Positions 29,135 through 39,200 of a stretch of DNA of 64,000 nt are shown here, one piece after another. The position numbers and the translations under genes were made by a program. The stretch covers positions 97,574 to 161,573 of the forward strand of contig JANQRA010000014.1 in the NCBI GenBank assembly GCA_028284765.1, read 5' to 3'. This stretch comes from Acidimicrobiia bacterium (lineage in GTDB: Bacteria > Actinomycetota > Acidimicrobiia > Spongiisociales > ZC4RG35). The notes under the pieces were generated by a model that ran no database searches, was not told where the DNA came from, and was given only the letters and a program-made list of their open reading frames with translations. Each line of letters starts with the position of its first letter. The stretch's first letter is position 1.

Positions 29135-30495
29135 GGAGCCAGCCTCCTTCCAGGTCGTCTCGCAACAAAGAGCAGCCCCACGGCAGTCGCCAGCAGGGAC
29201 AGGGCGAGAAGGCCTGTGCCCAGTAGCGAACCTGATGCATCGATCGAGATGGGACGTGGGATCTCCGGCATCTCGATCAGGGGGGCGGTGTCCTCGACCT
29301 TGGGACGGGGTCGGAAGGCCGGGAAGAGCTGACCGGCCAGATCGACCGCTTTGGACGCCGGCGTCTGGTCGAAGAACTGGAGCTCGGGATGATCGTCAGT
29401 CAGGCTTGAGAACAGGTCCTCGAGTCGATACGCAATGTCGCCACGTCCGTCACCGGTGGCGTCGTACCCGGCGAAATCGCTCCAGTGGTTGCCCGTCTCA
29501 CCAACCGTCCAGGTGTTTCCGTCGAACACGCCCGAGCCCTGGACGCCCACTTGCTCAGCGTTATCGACGAAGGCGTTTCCGGAAAGTGTGTTGCCTTCGA
29601 CCGATGGTAGGAACTGAATGCCAACCCCGTTGTAAGCGAACAGGTTTCCTTCGATCTGATGTTCGACACCTGGGGTCGCCGGCGAGTTGTCGAGGTAGAT
29701 CCCGACACGATTCGAGATGACATGGTTGCCCGTCGCCGTGAGCCCGTCCATGTCCTTCAGCCCGATTCCGTACCCCGACGGACCGAAGTTGTGGCTGATC
29801 ACGTTGTCCGTGAGGACGAGGTCTTGGCTATACATCAGAAATCCGCCAACGCTGTTCCGTGTCAGTTCGTTGCCGGAGACAATCGCCCGGTCCGAGTACA
29901 TGAAGTGGAGCCCGTAACGGCCGTCGCTGATGCGGTTGTCACGGATGACGAGATCGTCGGAGAACCAGAGAACCGTGTCCCGGCCACCTTCCACGACGTT
30001 GCGCTCGACGGTCGATCCCGAGCTCTCCCAAAGCCGTATCCCGTCACCACGCCTTGCCACCTCGTCGCCCATGGCGCCGATGACGTTGTCCGCTACGTAC
30101 GAGCCATCCCCTAGACGGAGGTAGACACCGAAGAGGACGTTCTCGAGACGGTTGTTGACCACCGTCACCCGAGGGGCAAGGCCATTAACCCCGGCATTCT
30201 CCTGGTCTAGGGAGTCGCCAGTGTTCCTGATCACCAGGCCGGTCAGTGTCACGTCGGGCGCATCGACGGTGATCACGTTGCCGACACCACCGCCATCGAT
30301 CACGGGCCAGCCCTCTCCTTTGAGGGTGAGGGGCTTGTCGATGGTGACGTTTCCGTCGTAGGTGCCAGGCTGCAAGACGACAACGGCGCCCGGCTCTGCG
30401 GCGTCGATGATGGCTTGCAGATCCTCGCCACCGGACGCAGACGTCGCGGGAAAGACGACAAGGATCGCCACCAGAAACAGCGTGATCCTTCTCAT
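29131..30495 (-). CDS. nosD: NosD copper-site maturation protein
   Basis: A 454-residue exported beta-helix protein. The signal peptide is MRRITLFLVAILVVFPATSA. Parallel beta-helix (PbH1/NosD) repeats with Asn-rich turns run through about 40-340 (VIRNTGDSL, VVNNRLENV, VIRDNRISDGRYGLHFMYS). A C-terminal transmembrane helix followed by RRPGRR anchors it. NosD brings sulphur or shields the assembling CuZ site of NosZ. ATG 30495 overlaps the upstream gene stop by four bases, which decides the start; the longer frame has no signal peptide. Confidence 0.93.
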   Translation of the reverse strand: MRRITLFLVAILVVFPATSASGGEDLQAIIDAAEPGAVVVLQPGTYDGNVTIDKPLTLKGEGWPVIDGGGVGNVITVDAPDVTLTGLVIRNTGDSLDQENAGVNGLAPRVTVVNNRLENVLFGVYLRLGDGSYVADNVIGAMGDEVARRGDGIRLWESSGSTVERNVVEGGRDTVLWFSDDLVIRDNRISDGRYGLHFMYSDRAIVSGNELTRNSVGGFLMYSQDLVLTDNVISHNFGPSGYGIGLKDMDGLTATGNHVISNRVGIYLDNSPATPGVEHQIEGNLFAYNGVGIQFLPSVEGNTLSGNAFVDNAEQVGVQGSGVFDGNTWTVGETGNHWSDFAGYDATGDGRGDIAYRLEDLFSSLTDDHPELQFFDQTPASKAVDLAGQLFPAFRPRPKVEDTAPLIEMPEIPRPISIDASGSLLGTGLLALSLLATAVGLLFVARRPGRRLAP

Positions 30496-31151
30496 TCGTC
30501 CCGAGACTCCATCGCCTCGATGAGGGGCCTGTATGCCCGTCGATGCAGCACCATCGCGTACCCGACCATGATCGATGCGGCCAGTGCCATCAGGAACCCA
30601 AAGCCAGGCAGAGCCAACGTATTGAACTGAGCAATCTCGGCAGGCCCGAATATCGGCGGGGTGAACTCTCCGACGGCGGCTGCCAGCGGAGCCAGAGGGT
30701 CGAGGTTGTGCCCGAAGTCCCAGAGCCAATACTGGAGATCGACCATGAAGACCAGCGGGAAGAGCATCGCGGGGAGAGCAAGAACCAACACCCAGCGGCT
30801 ATGAACGTAGAGACCGGCGAGAAGAAGGGCGGCGAGCCCGATGATTGCGTAGATCGCAATCGAGCGCTCAAACACGGCTGCATCTTCAAATGAGCCAAGG
30901 CCAACGTAATGATTGAGGCCTTCGAGCTCGCCGACGTCTCCTTCGAGCCGATTCACATAGGCGGTGACTGTCAGTCCGTCCGGGAACTGGGGCGCCTGCA
31001 ACCTGAGCACCCAATAAGGGAGCAACAGGGACACCAACAGGAGGATCGACCCTCCTATCAGGAGGCGACTTGGCTTCTTGTAGAGGTCGGCGTGCTCCGC
31101 CATTTCCTCTTTGGAAACCCTCGGCCCCAGAACCCGGCTCAAGACTGACAC
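30492..31151 (-). CDS. Membrane protein in nosB position
   Basis: A 219-residue protein with about four or five transmembrane helices (LIGGSILLLVSLLLPYWV, SIAIYAIIGLAALLLAGL, WVLVLALPAMLFPLVFMV, LALPGFGFLMALAASIMV). It lies between nosZ and nosD, where clade II clusters such as Wolinella have nosB, a membrane protein of unsettled function. I infer equivalence from position and topology rather than a sequence motif. ATG or GTG-type start options are few; the first residues MSVLSRVLGPRVSKEEMAEH are cytoplasmic. The end overlaps nosD by four bases. Confidence 0.75.
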   Translation of the reverse strand: MSVLSRVLGPRVSKEEMAEHADLYKKPSRLLIGGSILLLVSLLLPYWVLRLQAPQFPDGLTVTAYVNRLEGDVGELEGLNHYVGLGSFEDAAVFERSIAIYAIIGLAALLLAGLYVHSRWVLVLALPAMLFPLVFMVDLQYWLWDFGHNLDPLAPLAAAVGEFTPPIFGPAEIAQFNTLALPGFGFLMALAASIMVGYAMVLHRRAYRPLIEAMESRDE

Positions 31152-31166
31152 TTTCGTTTGACCTCC

Positions 31167-33173
31167 TTAACCCTCTGGCGCTACCAGGAAGTAGCCGGCC
31201 ATCTCGAGGTGGAGCGCTGAGCAGAATTCGGTGCAGTAGAACGGATATGTGCCGCTCTGGTCTGCAACGAACTCGACTGTTGCAGTCTCACCAGGCTCCA
31301 GGCTGATATTGATGTTGTAGCCCGGAATCGAGAAACCGTGGGTTGCGTCGAATGACGTGTCGATGTTCGTGACGTGCCAGGTCACGTTGTCACCCTGAAG
31401 GATCTCCACCCGATCGGGTGTGTAGTGAGACCTAACAGCCGTCATCCAGATCTCCACGTTGTTGCCGTCTCGTTCGATCCGCTCGTTGCCCGACACGGGC
31501 GCGTTCGGATCGACTGCCATTTCGTGTGGGTCCCACCCGATTTCGGGGTAGACCTCAAACGGAGCCAGCTTGTCCGCTTTGATCATCTGTGCGTAGTGGG
31601 GCTCACCCCAACCAATCGGCATGTCGTACAGCAGCTGCATGCCAGCGTTCTCATTGGCATCAGCCGGCTGGGCGATGTCGATCAGCTGGAAGTTCTGCGG
31701 AAGCAACGGACCAGGTGGCAGGAAGCGGTCGAGCGACCACTTGTTGAGGGCCACGAGCCAGTCCCCATCGGGGCTGACGGTGTCTCCCTCGGCCGCCACG
31801 AGGTGGCCGATGTTGTAATGCACGGGAATGGTCCCATCGAGCTTGAACTCGTCCCCGTATGGGGGTCCGAGACTCCAGCGAGCCACTGCGCTGTCCAGGA
31901 ACAGCGACGTGTAGGCATAGCCCTCATCGTCGAACTGCGTGTGGAGTGGGCCGAGACCCAGCTCAACCTGCGCTTCGACTGTGGCGTCGAAGTCGAGGAC
32001 CGGAACGCCATAGGCATCCGGCTCCCAGTTCTCATCCGCGATGGCCTGCTGGATCTTCTCAAACGAGTACACCGTGGTGTGCGGATCCAGTTTTCCGGAG
32101 ACGACCAAGTAGTCGCCTCGAGGCGCAACGTCCACACCGTGCGGGCTCTTGGGCTCCGGCACGAAGTAGAGCAGACCTTCGTCGATGGCCGTCTGCAGCG
32201 GGATCATGTCGAAGCCGTTGACTTCGACGGTGTTGCCCGATGCTGCCACTTCGGCGGCGGCTTCGAGGTTGATCACGTGCATGTAGTCGTTCTCACGAGC
32301 CGAGGCTCCGGCCTCAAACGGGACACCGGACTTGTCCAGGCCCTCGCCCGTTGCCAGCTCGGTGTTGAACGAGTTGCAGAACACCCATCCCTCAGAAACG
32401 AGCTTTCCGGCGTCACAGAGGTCCTGCCAGTAAGGCGGCATCTCCATGGCGAAGGACTGGCTTTCATCGATTCGACCGGCATCGCGATCGAACTTCCAGA
32501 AAGTGACCATTCCCTTGTACTCGGACTCGTACTCCTCGATCGGTGCGTACTCCCAGCCGTTGGGTGTGGCGTACTGGCCTCCCTCGATCACCCATTCGGT
32601 GTTCGGGGTGACCATCGTCCCACCGTGGTCATTGATGGCCACTGGGTTCTTGATGATCTGCTTGGTCTCGAAGTCCCTCAGATCGATGACAGCAACGCGA
32701 GCGTTCGCCTTGTCATTGATGAACACGAACTCGCCGTCATAGTCCCCTTCGGTCTCTGAAAGGGCCGGATGGTGGGTGTCAGCCCACAACACGTCTCTTC
32801 CATCGACCTGACCGGCCTCCAAGACTTCCTCAATCGTCTGGTTGCCATAACCCCAGCCCTGCCAGGGCTCAGGGGTGAAGACACCAATGGTCTTGAGGAG
32901 CCTCATCGACGGAACACCGATCACGTGAACCTGTCCCGAATGACCACCTGAGGAGAAGATGACGTAGTCATCGTGCTCTCCTGAGGGCTTGTAGGTCTTG
33001 AGGGCAGCCACCACGTCATCGTCGGTGAAACCGCGATCGTCGATAACTGCGTCGTAGGCGGCGTCGTCACCTGATGTACATGCCGACAACATCAAGGCGA
33101 ACGCCGTGAACAGCGCAATACCAACGAAAACGATCCGGCCACGCCACCAAGGCACCACCGAATCTCTAGCCAT
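31167..33173 (-). CDS. nosZ: Nitrous oxide reductase, clade II type, lipoprotein form
   Basis: A 668-residue copper enzyme reducing N2O to N2. The N-terminal seven-blade propeller carries the CuZ ligands, including the DTHHPALSETEG segment and INDHGG. The C-terminal cupredoxin domain has the full CuA motif CTEFCSALHLEM (about 648-659). The leader (WRGRIVFVGIALFTAFALMLSAC, split here as WRGRIVFVGIA and LFTAFALMLSAC) is a Sec signal with a lipobox at Cys32, so the enzyme is likely tethered to the membrane. It lacks the twin-arginine leader of clade I. Its ATG is two bases after the regulator stop, with AAGGAG upstream. Confidence 0.96.
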   Translation of the reverse strand: MARDSVVPWWRGRIVFVGIALFTAFALMLSACTSGDDAAYDAVIDDRGFTDDDVVAALKTYKPSGEHDDYVIFSSGGHSGQVHVIGVPSMRLLKTIGVFTPEPWQGWGYGNQTIEEVLEAGQVDGRDVLWADTHHPALSETEGDYDGEFVFINDKANARVAVIDLRDFETKQIIKNPVAINDHGGTMVTPNTEWVIEGGQYATPNGWEYAPIEEYESEYKGMVTFWKFDRDAGRIDESQSFAMEMPPYWQDLCDAGKLVSEGWVFCNSFNTELATGEGLDKSGVPFEAGASARENDYMHVINLEAAAEVAASGNTVEVNGFDMIPLQTAIDEGLLYFVPEPKSPHGVDVAPRGDYLVVSGKLDPHTTVYSFEKIQQAIADENWEPDAYGVPVLDFDATVEAQVELGLGPLHTQFDDEGYAYTSLFLDSAVARWSLGPPYGDEFKLDGTIPVHYNIGHLVAAEGDTVSPDGDWLVALNKWSLDRFLPPGPLLPQNFQLIDIAQPADANENAGMQLLYDMPIGWGEPHYAQMIKADKLAPFEVYPEIGWDPHEMAVDPNAPVSGNERIERDGNNVEIWMTAVRSHYTPDRVEILQGDNVTWHVTNIDTSFDATHGFSIPGYNINISLEPGETATVEFVADQSGTYPFYCTEFCSALHLEMAGYFLVAPEG

Positions 33174-33175
33174 CC

Positions 33176-33577
33176 CTATTCTCCTTCCGTAGGAGCCGGT
33201 TTGAACGTCGTCTCAACCGACGTCCTTGCCAGCTCTGCCAATAGGGCGTCCCTTGCCTGAACCCACGAGTCATGCAGTGCGCAGGGTTCGGGGGCAGGGC
33301 AGGGGACGCCCCTCAATACACATTTCTCTTCGTCCGTGACACCCTCCATCGCCTCGACCACCTCAAGGACCGAGAGCTCTTTCGGGTCAACCGTGAGTTG
33401 GTAACCACCACCGGGGCCCGACGTCCCCGCCACCCAACCCTTGACCACTAGGGGTTTGATTATCTGGGGCAGGTAGTTGGTGGTGGTGCCAATGGACTGT
33501 GCGAGATCAGAGCCGTTGGCCGGTCTTGCGTTCAGATGTGCGAGAACCTTCAGAGCCAGATCGGTCGTCTTGTTCAT
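33176..33577 (-). CDS. Rrf2-family regulator, NsrR-like
   Basis: A 133-residue transcription factor with the Rrf2 winged helix (TDLALKVLAHLNARPANGSDLAQSIGTTTNYL, split as TDLALKVLAHLN and GSDLAQSIGTTTNYL). It ends in three cysteines spaced C-x7-C-x5-C (CVLRGVPCPAPEPC), which hold the Fe-S cluster in NsrR and IscR. It is first in the nos operon, two bases before nosZ. NO or redox sensing and autoregulation of N2O reduction are inferred. I chose ATG 33577, since the family begins with a methionine just before this helix. Confidence 0.88.
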   Translation of the reverse strand: MNKTTDLALKVLAHLNARPANGSDLAQSIGTTTNYLPQIIKPLVVKGWVAGTSGPGGGYQLTVDPKELSVLEVVEAMEGVTDEEKCVLRGVPCPAPEPCALHDSWVQARDALLAELARTSVETTFKPAPTEGE

Positions 33578-33646
33578 CTCTAGGCGCACAGGTCACCCAC
33601 GATTATTGGACTTGATCTAGAATCACGTACCTGAGAACTAAGTAAT
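33578..33646 (-). promoter_or_regulatory. Probable control region of the nos operon
   Basis: AT-rich bases lie between the MFS hairpin and the regulator start. A near-palindrome GATTCTAGATC is at 33613-33623 on the minus strand. No confident promoter or NsrR site can be named. Confidence 0.35.
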
Positions 33647-33662
33647 AGGGTCTAAGGACCCT
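33647..33662 (-). terminator. Hairpin after the MFS gene
   Basis: AGGGTC-TAAG-GACCCT forms a six-base stem directly after the MFS stop codon at 33663. The small size makes termination plausible but unproven. Confidence 0.45.
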
Positions 33663-34832
33663 TTAATGCGGCTCGTCGGCTGGCAACACGACAGCCGCAA
33701 GTAGAGACAGACAGGCCGCTCCGATCACGGGGATTGCCCTAGAGCCGGTCGATTCGGCAACGACGCCGGCGACGACGGGACCGATTGCACCCACTGTCAG
33801 GAACATTGCGCCCAGCAAGCCCATCGCCGTGCCCAGAGTCTCAGCATCGAACAGATCCCGTGTGGTCATTCCTTGCAGCGGCGACAGGGCACCAACACCG
33901 AATCCGGCCAGGATGGCGAACACGAACGCAAGCCATGGCGAGCCCGCCCCCGCCAGAACGAACATGCCGATCCCAAGCACAACCAACGCAATGCGGAGAG
34001 ACCCGAGCACGCCGAACCTCCTCACCAACGGCATGAGAGGCAAACGTCCGCCGAGCTGCGAGAAGCCGCGGAATCCAGCCCAGAAGGAGGCCGCCGCAAG
34101 CGGCAAACCGGCCGCGGTCATCGCCGGGACCTGATAAACGAGCAACGTGGCGGTTGCGATGCCGACGAGGCCGATAGCCGCCACATAGCGCTGAACGCGG
34201 AACGTCGAGAGTGTCTTTCGCAACGACCGGATTGCCCCCAATCCGCCAGGGTCGCCTGGAGACGTCGCTACCACCATCGACCCGACGGCCAGCATGACGA
34301 CCATCGACCCGGTCAAGACTCGCAGTGTCACCCTCCAACCCAGAGGGGCCACTATCCAGCCGGCGATCGGTACGTAGATGGCAGACGCAAATGCGCCCCA
34401 GATCGTGAGTACCGCAATCGCTTTGGTTGTGTTCGTGGGGCTGATGCGGACTGCAGCGGTCTGGGTGATGTGGTACATGCCCAAAGCGCTGACGCTTGCA
34501 CCACCGATGATGACAGAGAGCGAAAAAACTCCGACCTGGTCTGCGACCGACGCAACCCAAAACGCAGATGCACCCGAAAGGGCACCCAGGGCGAATACGA
34601 ATCGACTACCGAAGCGATCGAGGAGCCATCCCCCACCGAGTCCGGCCACACCGCCCACCAAGCTGGAAAGCCCAAACGCCGCGGTCAAGGTCGACTCCGA
34701 CCATCCCGTGTCGGCAATGATCGGATCGAGGAGGACTCCGAAGCTGTAGTACCAGGCGCCATAGACAGCAATCGTGATCAACCCGAGAACTGCGATCCTT
34801 CCTTGAGGAAAGATGTCGCTTCGGGTCTCCAT
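33663..34832 (-). CDS. MFS transporter, substrate unknown
   Basis: A 389-residue permease with about twelve transmembrane helices. Signature features are the loop 2-3 motif GGWLLDRFGSRFVFALG and a DTGWSESTLTAAFG segment between helices 1 and 2, common in the OFA/monocarboxylate-like MFS branch. It lies upstream of, and on the same strand as, the nos operon, but a hairpin and a regulator promoter region separate them. A link with nitrogen oxides, such as nitrate or nitrite transport, is not supported by any residue I can see. Confidence 0.85.
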   Translation of the reverse strand: METRSDIFPQGRIAVLGLITIAVYGAWYYSFGVLLDPIIADTGWSESTLTAAFGLSSLVGGVAGLGGGWLLDRFGSRFVFALGALSGASAFWVASVADQVGVFSLSVIIGGASVSALGMYHITQTAAVRISPTNTTKAIAVLTIWGAFASAIYVPIAGWIVAPLGWRVTLRVLTGSMVVMLAVGSMVVATSPGDPGGLGAIRSLRKTLSTFRVQRYVAAIGLVGIATATLLVYQVPAMTAAGLPLAAASFWAGFRGFSQLGGRLPLMPLVRRFGVLGSLRIALVVLGIGMFVLAGAGSPWLAFVFAILAGFGVGALSPLQGMTTRDLFDAETLGTAMGLLGAMFLTVGAIGPVVAGVVAESTGSRAIPVIGAACLSLLAAVVLPADEPH

Positions 34833-34882
34833 TGCCGTCAGTTAAGTCGGTCGACGACGGCTCTAGGCGCTGCCAGCCAGAC

Positions 34883-34898
34883 GTAACAACCTTGTAAC
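34883..34898 (+). promoter_or_regulatory. GlnR-like box upstream of amt
   Basis: GTAAC-N6-GTAAC matches the actinobacterial GlnR half-site pattern (GTnAC-n6-GaAAC). It lies 67 bases before the amt start, a suitable place for activation under nitrogen limitation. Confidence 0.6.
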
Positions 34899-34965
34899 AA
34901 ACGAGCCGCACGGACGAAACGCGCCGGCCTTACTTTCCCTCCCCATCCGAAACAAGGAGCAGGGA

Positions 34966-36210
34966 ATGACAGAAGTCACATTCGCCGTCAACGAGGTCTG
35001 GCTGGTCCTCGCGGCGATCCTCGTGATGTTCATGCAGGCCGGTTTTGCGCTGGTCGAGGCGGGCTTCACACAGGCCAAGCATGCCGGAAACATCATCATG
35101 AAGAACGTCATGGACTTCTCGGTTGGGGGCCTCACCTATTGGGCCTTTGGCTTTGCTTTGGCCTACGGCGGTTCATCGTTGGGGGGATTCTTGGCATACG
35201 GCGAAGTCTTCTTCTTCAACGACTCGAGCCGGGCCAGCGAATGGTTCTTCCAGGTCGTATTTGCGGCCACCGCTGCCACCATCATCTCCGGCGCATTGGC
35301 CGGCCGTGTCAAGTTCACGTCCTACCTGGCGTACACGCCTTTCATCACTGGCCTGATCTATCCGATCGTCACCCATTGGGTCTGGGGCAGCGGTTGGCTA
35401 GCCGATCTCGGGTTCGTCGACTTTGCGGGGTCAGGTGTAGTCCACATGCTTGGTGGCGTGGCTGCCCTGGCTGGAGTCCTGGTCGTAGGGCCAAGGCTGG
35501 GCAAGTACGCACCTGACGGGTCCCCCCGAGCAATACCCGGCCACTCGCTGACTCTCGGCGCCCTCGGCGTCTTCATCCTGTGGTTCGGCTGGTACGGCTT
35601 CAACGCAGGCTCCACGCTCGCCGCCGTGGGCGAGAACATCGCTCATCCTGCAGTGACCACGACCCTGGCAGCATCTGCTGGTGCGGTTGGGGCCATGTTC
35701 ACGGCCTGGCTCGTGACCGGAAAGCCTGAGGTGGGCTACACGATCAACGGGGTGCTTGCAGGTTTGGTGGGTATCACCGCTGGCACTGCCTCGATCGGCT
35801 TTGGTCTGTCGATCGTTACCGGACTGATCGCTGGGGCACTCATGGTGGGATCTGTCATTCTCTTGGAGAGGCGCGGAGTCGACGATCCGGTAGGCGCCAT
35901 TTCGGTACATGGGACAGCGGGCCTCTGGGGTCTGGTTGCTGTCGCTCTCTTCTCCAGTGATGCAACGCTGGGGCCCCAAATCGTTGGGGCGCTGGCGATC
36001 ATCGCATGGGCCTTCTCGACGTCATACGTCGTGTTCAAGCTGATCGATAGGACCCTGGGAATGAGGGTCACCCAGGAAGAAGAGCTGATCGGACTAGATG
36101 TTTCGGAGCACGGCTCCGATGCCTATCCGGAGTTCGTCTTCCAGCATGAGGTCGTTGATCTGCGAGGCCTCGTGGGCGAACTCGAAGAGGCAACGAGGCC
36201 CGGGAACTGA
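34966..36210 (+). CDS. amt: Ammonium transporter
   Basis: A 414-residue Amt/Rh channel with about eleven transmembrane helices. The conserved pore pieces are present: QAGFALVEAGFTQAKHA near the start, DFAGSGVVHMLGG (first pore histidine), FGWYGFNAGST, and AISVHGTAGLWG (second histidine). It imports ammonium for the glutamine synthetase/GOGAT route, and gltB lies convergent six bases downstream. The C-terminal tail (about 30 residues after the last helix) would be the PII/GlnK contact, but no glnK follows. AAGGAGCAGGG precedes ATG. Confidence 0.96.
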   Translation: MTEVTFAVNEVWLVLAAILVMFMQAGFALVEAGFTQAKHAGNIIMKNVMDFSVGGLTYWAFGFALAYGGSSLGGFLAYGEVFFFNDSSRASEWFFQVVFAATAATIISGALAGRVKFTSYLAYTPFITGLIYPIVTHWVWGSGWLADLGFVDFAGSGVVHMLGGVAALAGVLVVGPRLGKYAPDGSPRAIPGHSLTLGALGVFILWFGWYGFNAGSTLAAVGENIAHPAVTTTLAASAGAVGAMFTAWLVTGKPEVGYTINGVLAGLVGITAGTASIGFGLSIVTGLIAGALMVGSVILLERRGVDDPVGAISVHGTAGLWGLVAVALFSSDATLGPQIVGALAIIAWAFSTSYVVFKLIDRTLGMRVTQEEELIGLDVSEHGSDAYPEFVFQHEVVDLRGLVGELEEATRPGN

Positions 36211-36216
36211 GCTGAG

Positions 36217-39200
36217 TCAGTCGCTATCTGTAGTTGCGGTGGCCACGGTCACCGCAACTCTCTTCTCAGGGCCGGGATCCAAGACCCAAAACGAGTTCAG
36301 ATCTGAATCAAGGACCTGTTTGGCCAGAGAACTGTTGGTCATGGAAATGTGGTCGTCGAGCAGCCCACGGATCGCCGTCAGGTCCTGTTGATCGGGACGT
36401 CTCAGCGAAGGGGCAGTCGCTGCGAGATTGCCTTTGAACGTCACGTTTGGGTCCCAGACAAAGGCGATTCCGCCGGTCATCCCGGCAGCGAAGTTCCGGC
36501 CTGTCGGTCCGAGTACAGCAACCTCACCGCCGGTCATGTATTCACATCCATGGTCCGAACACCCCTCCACGACGGCACGAGCTCCGGAGTTGCGAACAGC
36601 GAACCTCTGCCCCACTCGACCGGCGACAAACAGGCTCCCTCCCGTTGCGCCGTATAGAACCGCGTTGCCGGCGGCATGGGGACCCGACATTCTCGGGTCT
36701 GGACTGATTGAAGCCACGCCCCCGCCCATCCCCTTGCCCACATAGTCGTTGGCAACACCTTCGAGACTCAGCTTGACCCCTGGTGACAACCATGCGGCGA
36801 AGCTCTGTCCGGCGATTCCCGTCAGTCGGATCGAAATCGTGTCTGGAGCAAGGCCCTCATCACCGTGACGAGCAGCGATTTCGCCAGATAGGTGGGCGCC
36901 GATCGATCTGTCGATGTTTTGGATCGGATAGGAACGGTCGGTCTTGGTGCCGGACTCGATAGCCGAACTGCAATCAGCCACGATCCTCCGCGCCAGGTTC
37001 GACACCGGGACCGGCTCATAGCCTTCGTGGCGCTTTTGGTCGTGGGCCTTTATGAGGAGTGCAGCCAGGTCTTGTGCAAGCGGTTGCGTTCGATCAACCG
37101 GACGCATCAGATCCGCTCGCCCGACTATCTCGTCCAGCGAGCGAACTCCGAGGTCGGCAAGATGGCCACGCACATCCTCCGCGAGGTGTTCGAACAATGC
37201 CACGACCTCCTCGACCGTGCCCTTGTACTTCTCACGTAGCTCCGGGTCTTGCGTGGCTATGCCGGTGGGACACGTATTCAGGTGACACTTGCGAACCATC
37301 TTGCAGCCCATGGCAAGGAGCGGCAGGGTTCCGAACCCAAATCGCTCCGCGCCAAGCATCGCCGCCATCACAACGTCCCGGCCCGTCCGGAGGCCTCCGT
37401 CGGTCTCCAGAATCACACCGGACCGCAGACCCTTCGCAACCAGTGCCTGATGGGCCTCGGCCAGCCCAAGCTCCCAGGGTGATCCGGCATGTTTGATCGA
37501 TATCAACGGAGAAGCTCCGGTTCCGCCCTCCGAACCCGAGACGGTGATGACATCCGCTCCGGCCTTGGCGACACCCACAGCGATCGTCCCCACACCGGGC
37601 TCACTGACGAGCTTGACCGACACCCTGGCTCGAGGATTGAAGGCCTTGAGATCGAAGATGAGTTGGGCCAGGTCTTCGATCGAATAGATGTCGTGGTGAG
37701 GAGGCGGAGAAATGAGTGTCACCCCCTCCTCGGTGTGGCGTAGCCGCGCGATCTCAGCCGTGACCTTGTGACCCGGGAGTTGACCACCCTCCCCCGGCTT
37801 CGAGCCCTGTGCGATCTTGATTTGAAGCTCCTCGGCAGAGGCCAGATATCCCGGCGTTACACCGAATCGACCGGATGCGACCTGCTTGATGCCGGAGTTT
37901 CGAGCAGTGCCGAATCGGGCAGAGTCCTCCCCTCCCTCGCCCGAGTTGGAAAGCCCTCCCAAGAGGTTCATGGCCTCGGCGAGCGTCTCATGGGCCTCCT
38001 TGGACAACGCACCAAGCGACATGGCAGCCGTCACCCATCGACGCATGATCCGGGTTGTCGGCTCGACCTCATCAATTGGGATTGAGTCCCTTCCGACAAA
38101 AGTCAGCAGGTCGCGGACCAGCGCCGGTTCTCGGTCATTGACTGTTTCCAGATAGTTATCCCATGAACCGGAAGTGGAAGGTCTGACCGACTTCTGCAAG
38201 TCGAGGACCGCCTTCGGGGAGGTGATGTGATGCTCCTCACCTCTGCGATGGTTGTAGAAGCCACCTGCGGTTCGGCTCTCGGCCTCATAAGCCTCGTGGC
38301 GAGCGAGGGCCTGATTGGCTATCTCTTCGAAACCGACCCCACGGAGACGCCGCGGAGCACTGCGGAAGGCCCTGCGACAGACGGCCTCGGATAGTCCGAT
38401 GGCTTCGAATAGCTCCGAACCACGGTAGGAAGCCAGCGTGCAGACCCCCATTTTCGACATGATCTTCATCAGGCCCTCTTCGAGACCCTGCCGATAGTTC
38501 TCCTGGGCGACAAGAGCGTCGGCGTTGACTTCCCCGAGGTCGACTAACTCCACCACTTGATCGATCGCCAGGTAGGGGTTGACCGCAGAGGCCCCGAAAC
38601 CGATGAGACATGCCACGTCGTGCGCATCTCGAGGCTCTCCCGACACGGCGACAAGCGAGACGTCGCCACGCAGGCCGGCGTCGATCAGACGGTGATGGAT
38701 CGCCCCCACCGCGAGGAGGATGGGTATGGGCACATCCTCGTCGGTCGTCTCCCTATCAGAGATCACGAGGATCGACGCCCCGAGACGCACGGATTGCTCA
38801 GCGTCATCACATATCTCGTCTAGACGCTCCAACATTCCATTTGGGCCGCGATCCTTGGGCCACGTGGCGGCCAACCAGTGTGCGAAGAACCTGTTGTCCC
38901 CCGTCCTGAGGATCGACTCCAGCTCAGCATCGGAGATCACCGGGCTCGAGAGCTCGATGAGGTGGGCTTGACTCGGAGTCTCTTCGAGGAGCGGACCTCT
39001 CCTCCCAAGTTGAATCCGGAGCGACATCATGAGGCGCTCTCTGATCGGGTCCATTGAAGGATTTGTGACCTGGGCGAACATCTCATGGAAGAACCGAGTT
39101 AGTCGACGAGGCCGATCAGCCAGAACGGCGAGTCCGGTGTCGTCCCCCATCGACCCCATAGGAGTCTCGCCTTCTGCCATCGGGGCGAGGACCATCCGCC

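Noticed and set aside
31374..32759. Long plus-strand frame of 461 codons opposite nosZ
   Set aside because: It is a shadow of the nosZ codons with no family features, start site or sensible composition.
36966..37500. Plus-strand frames opposite gltB
   Set aside because: All lie within the conserved FMN-domain coding region and show shadow composition only.
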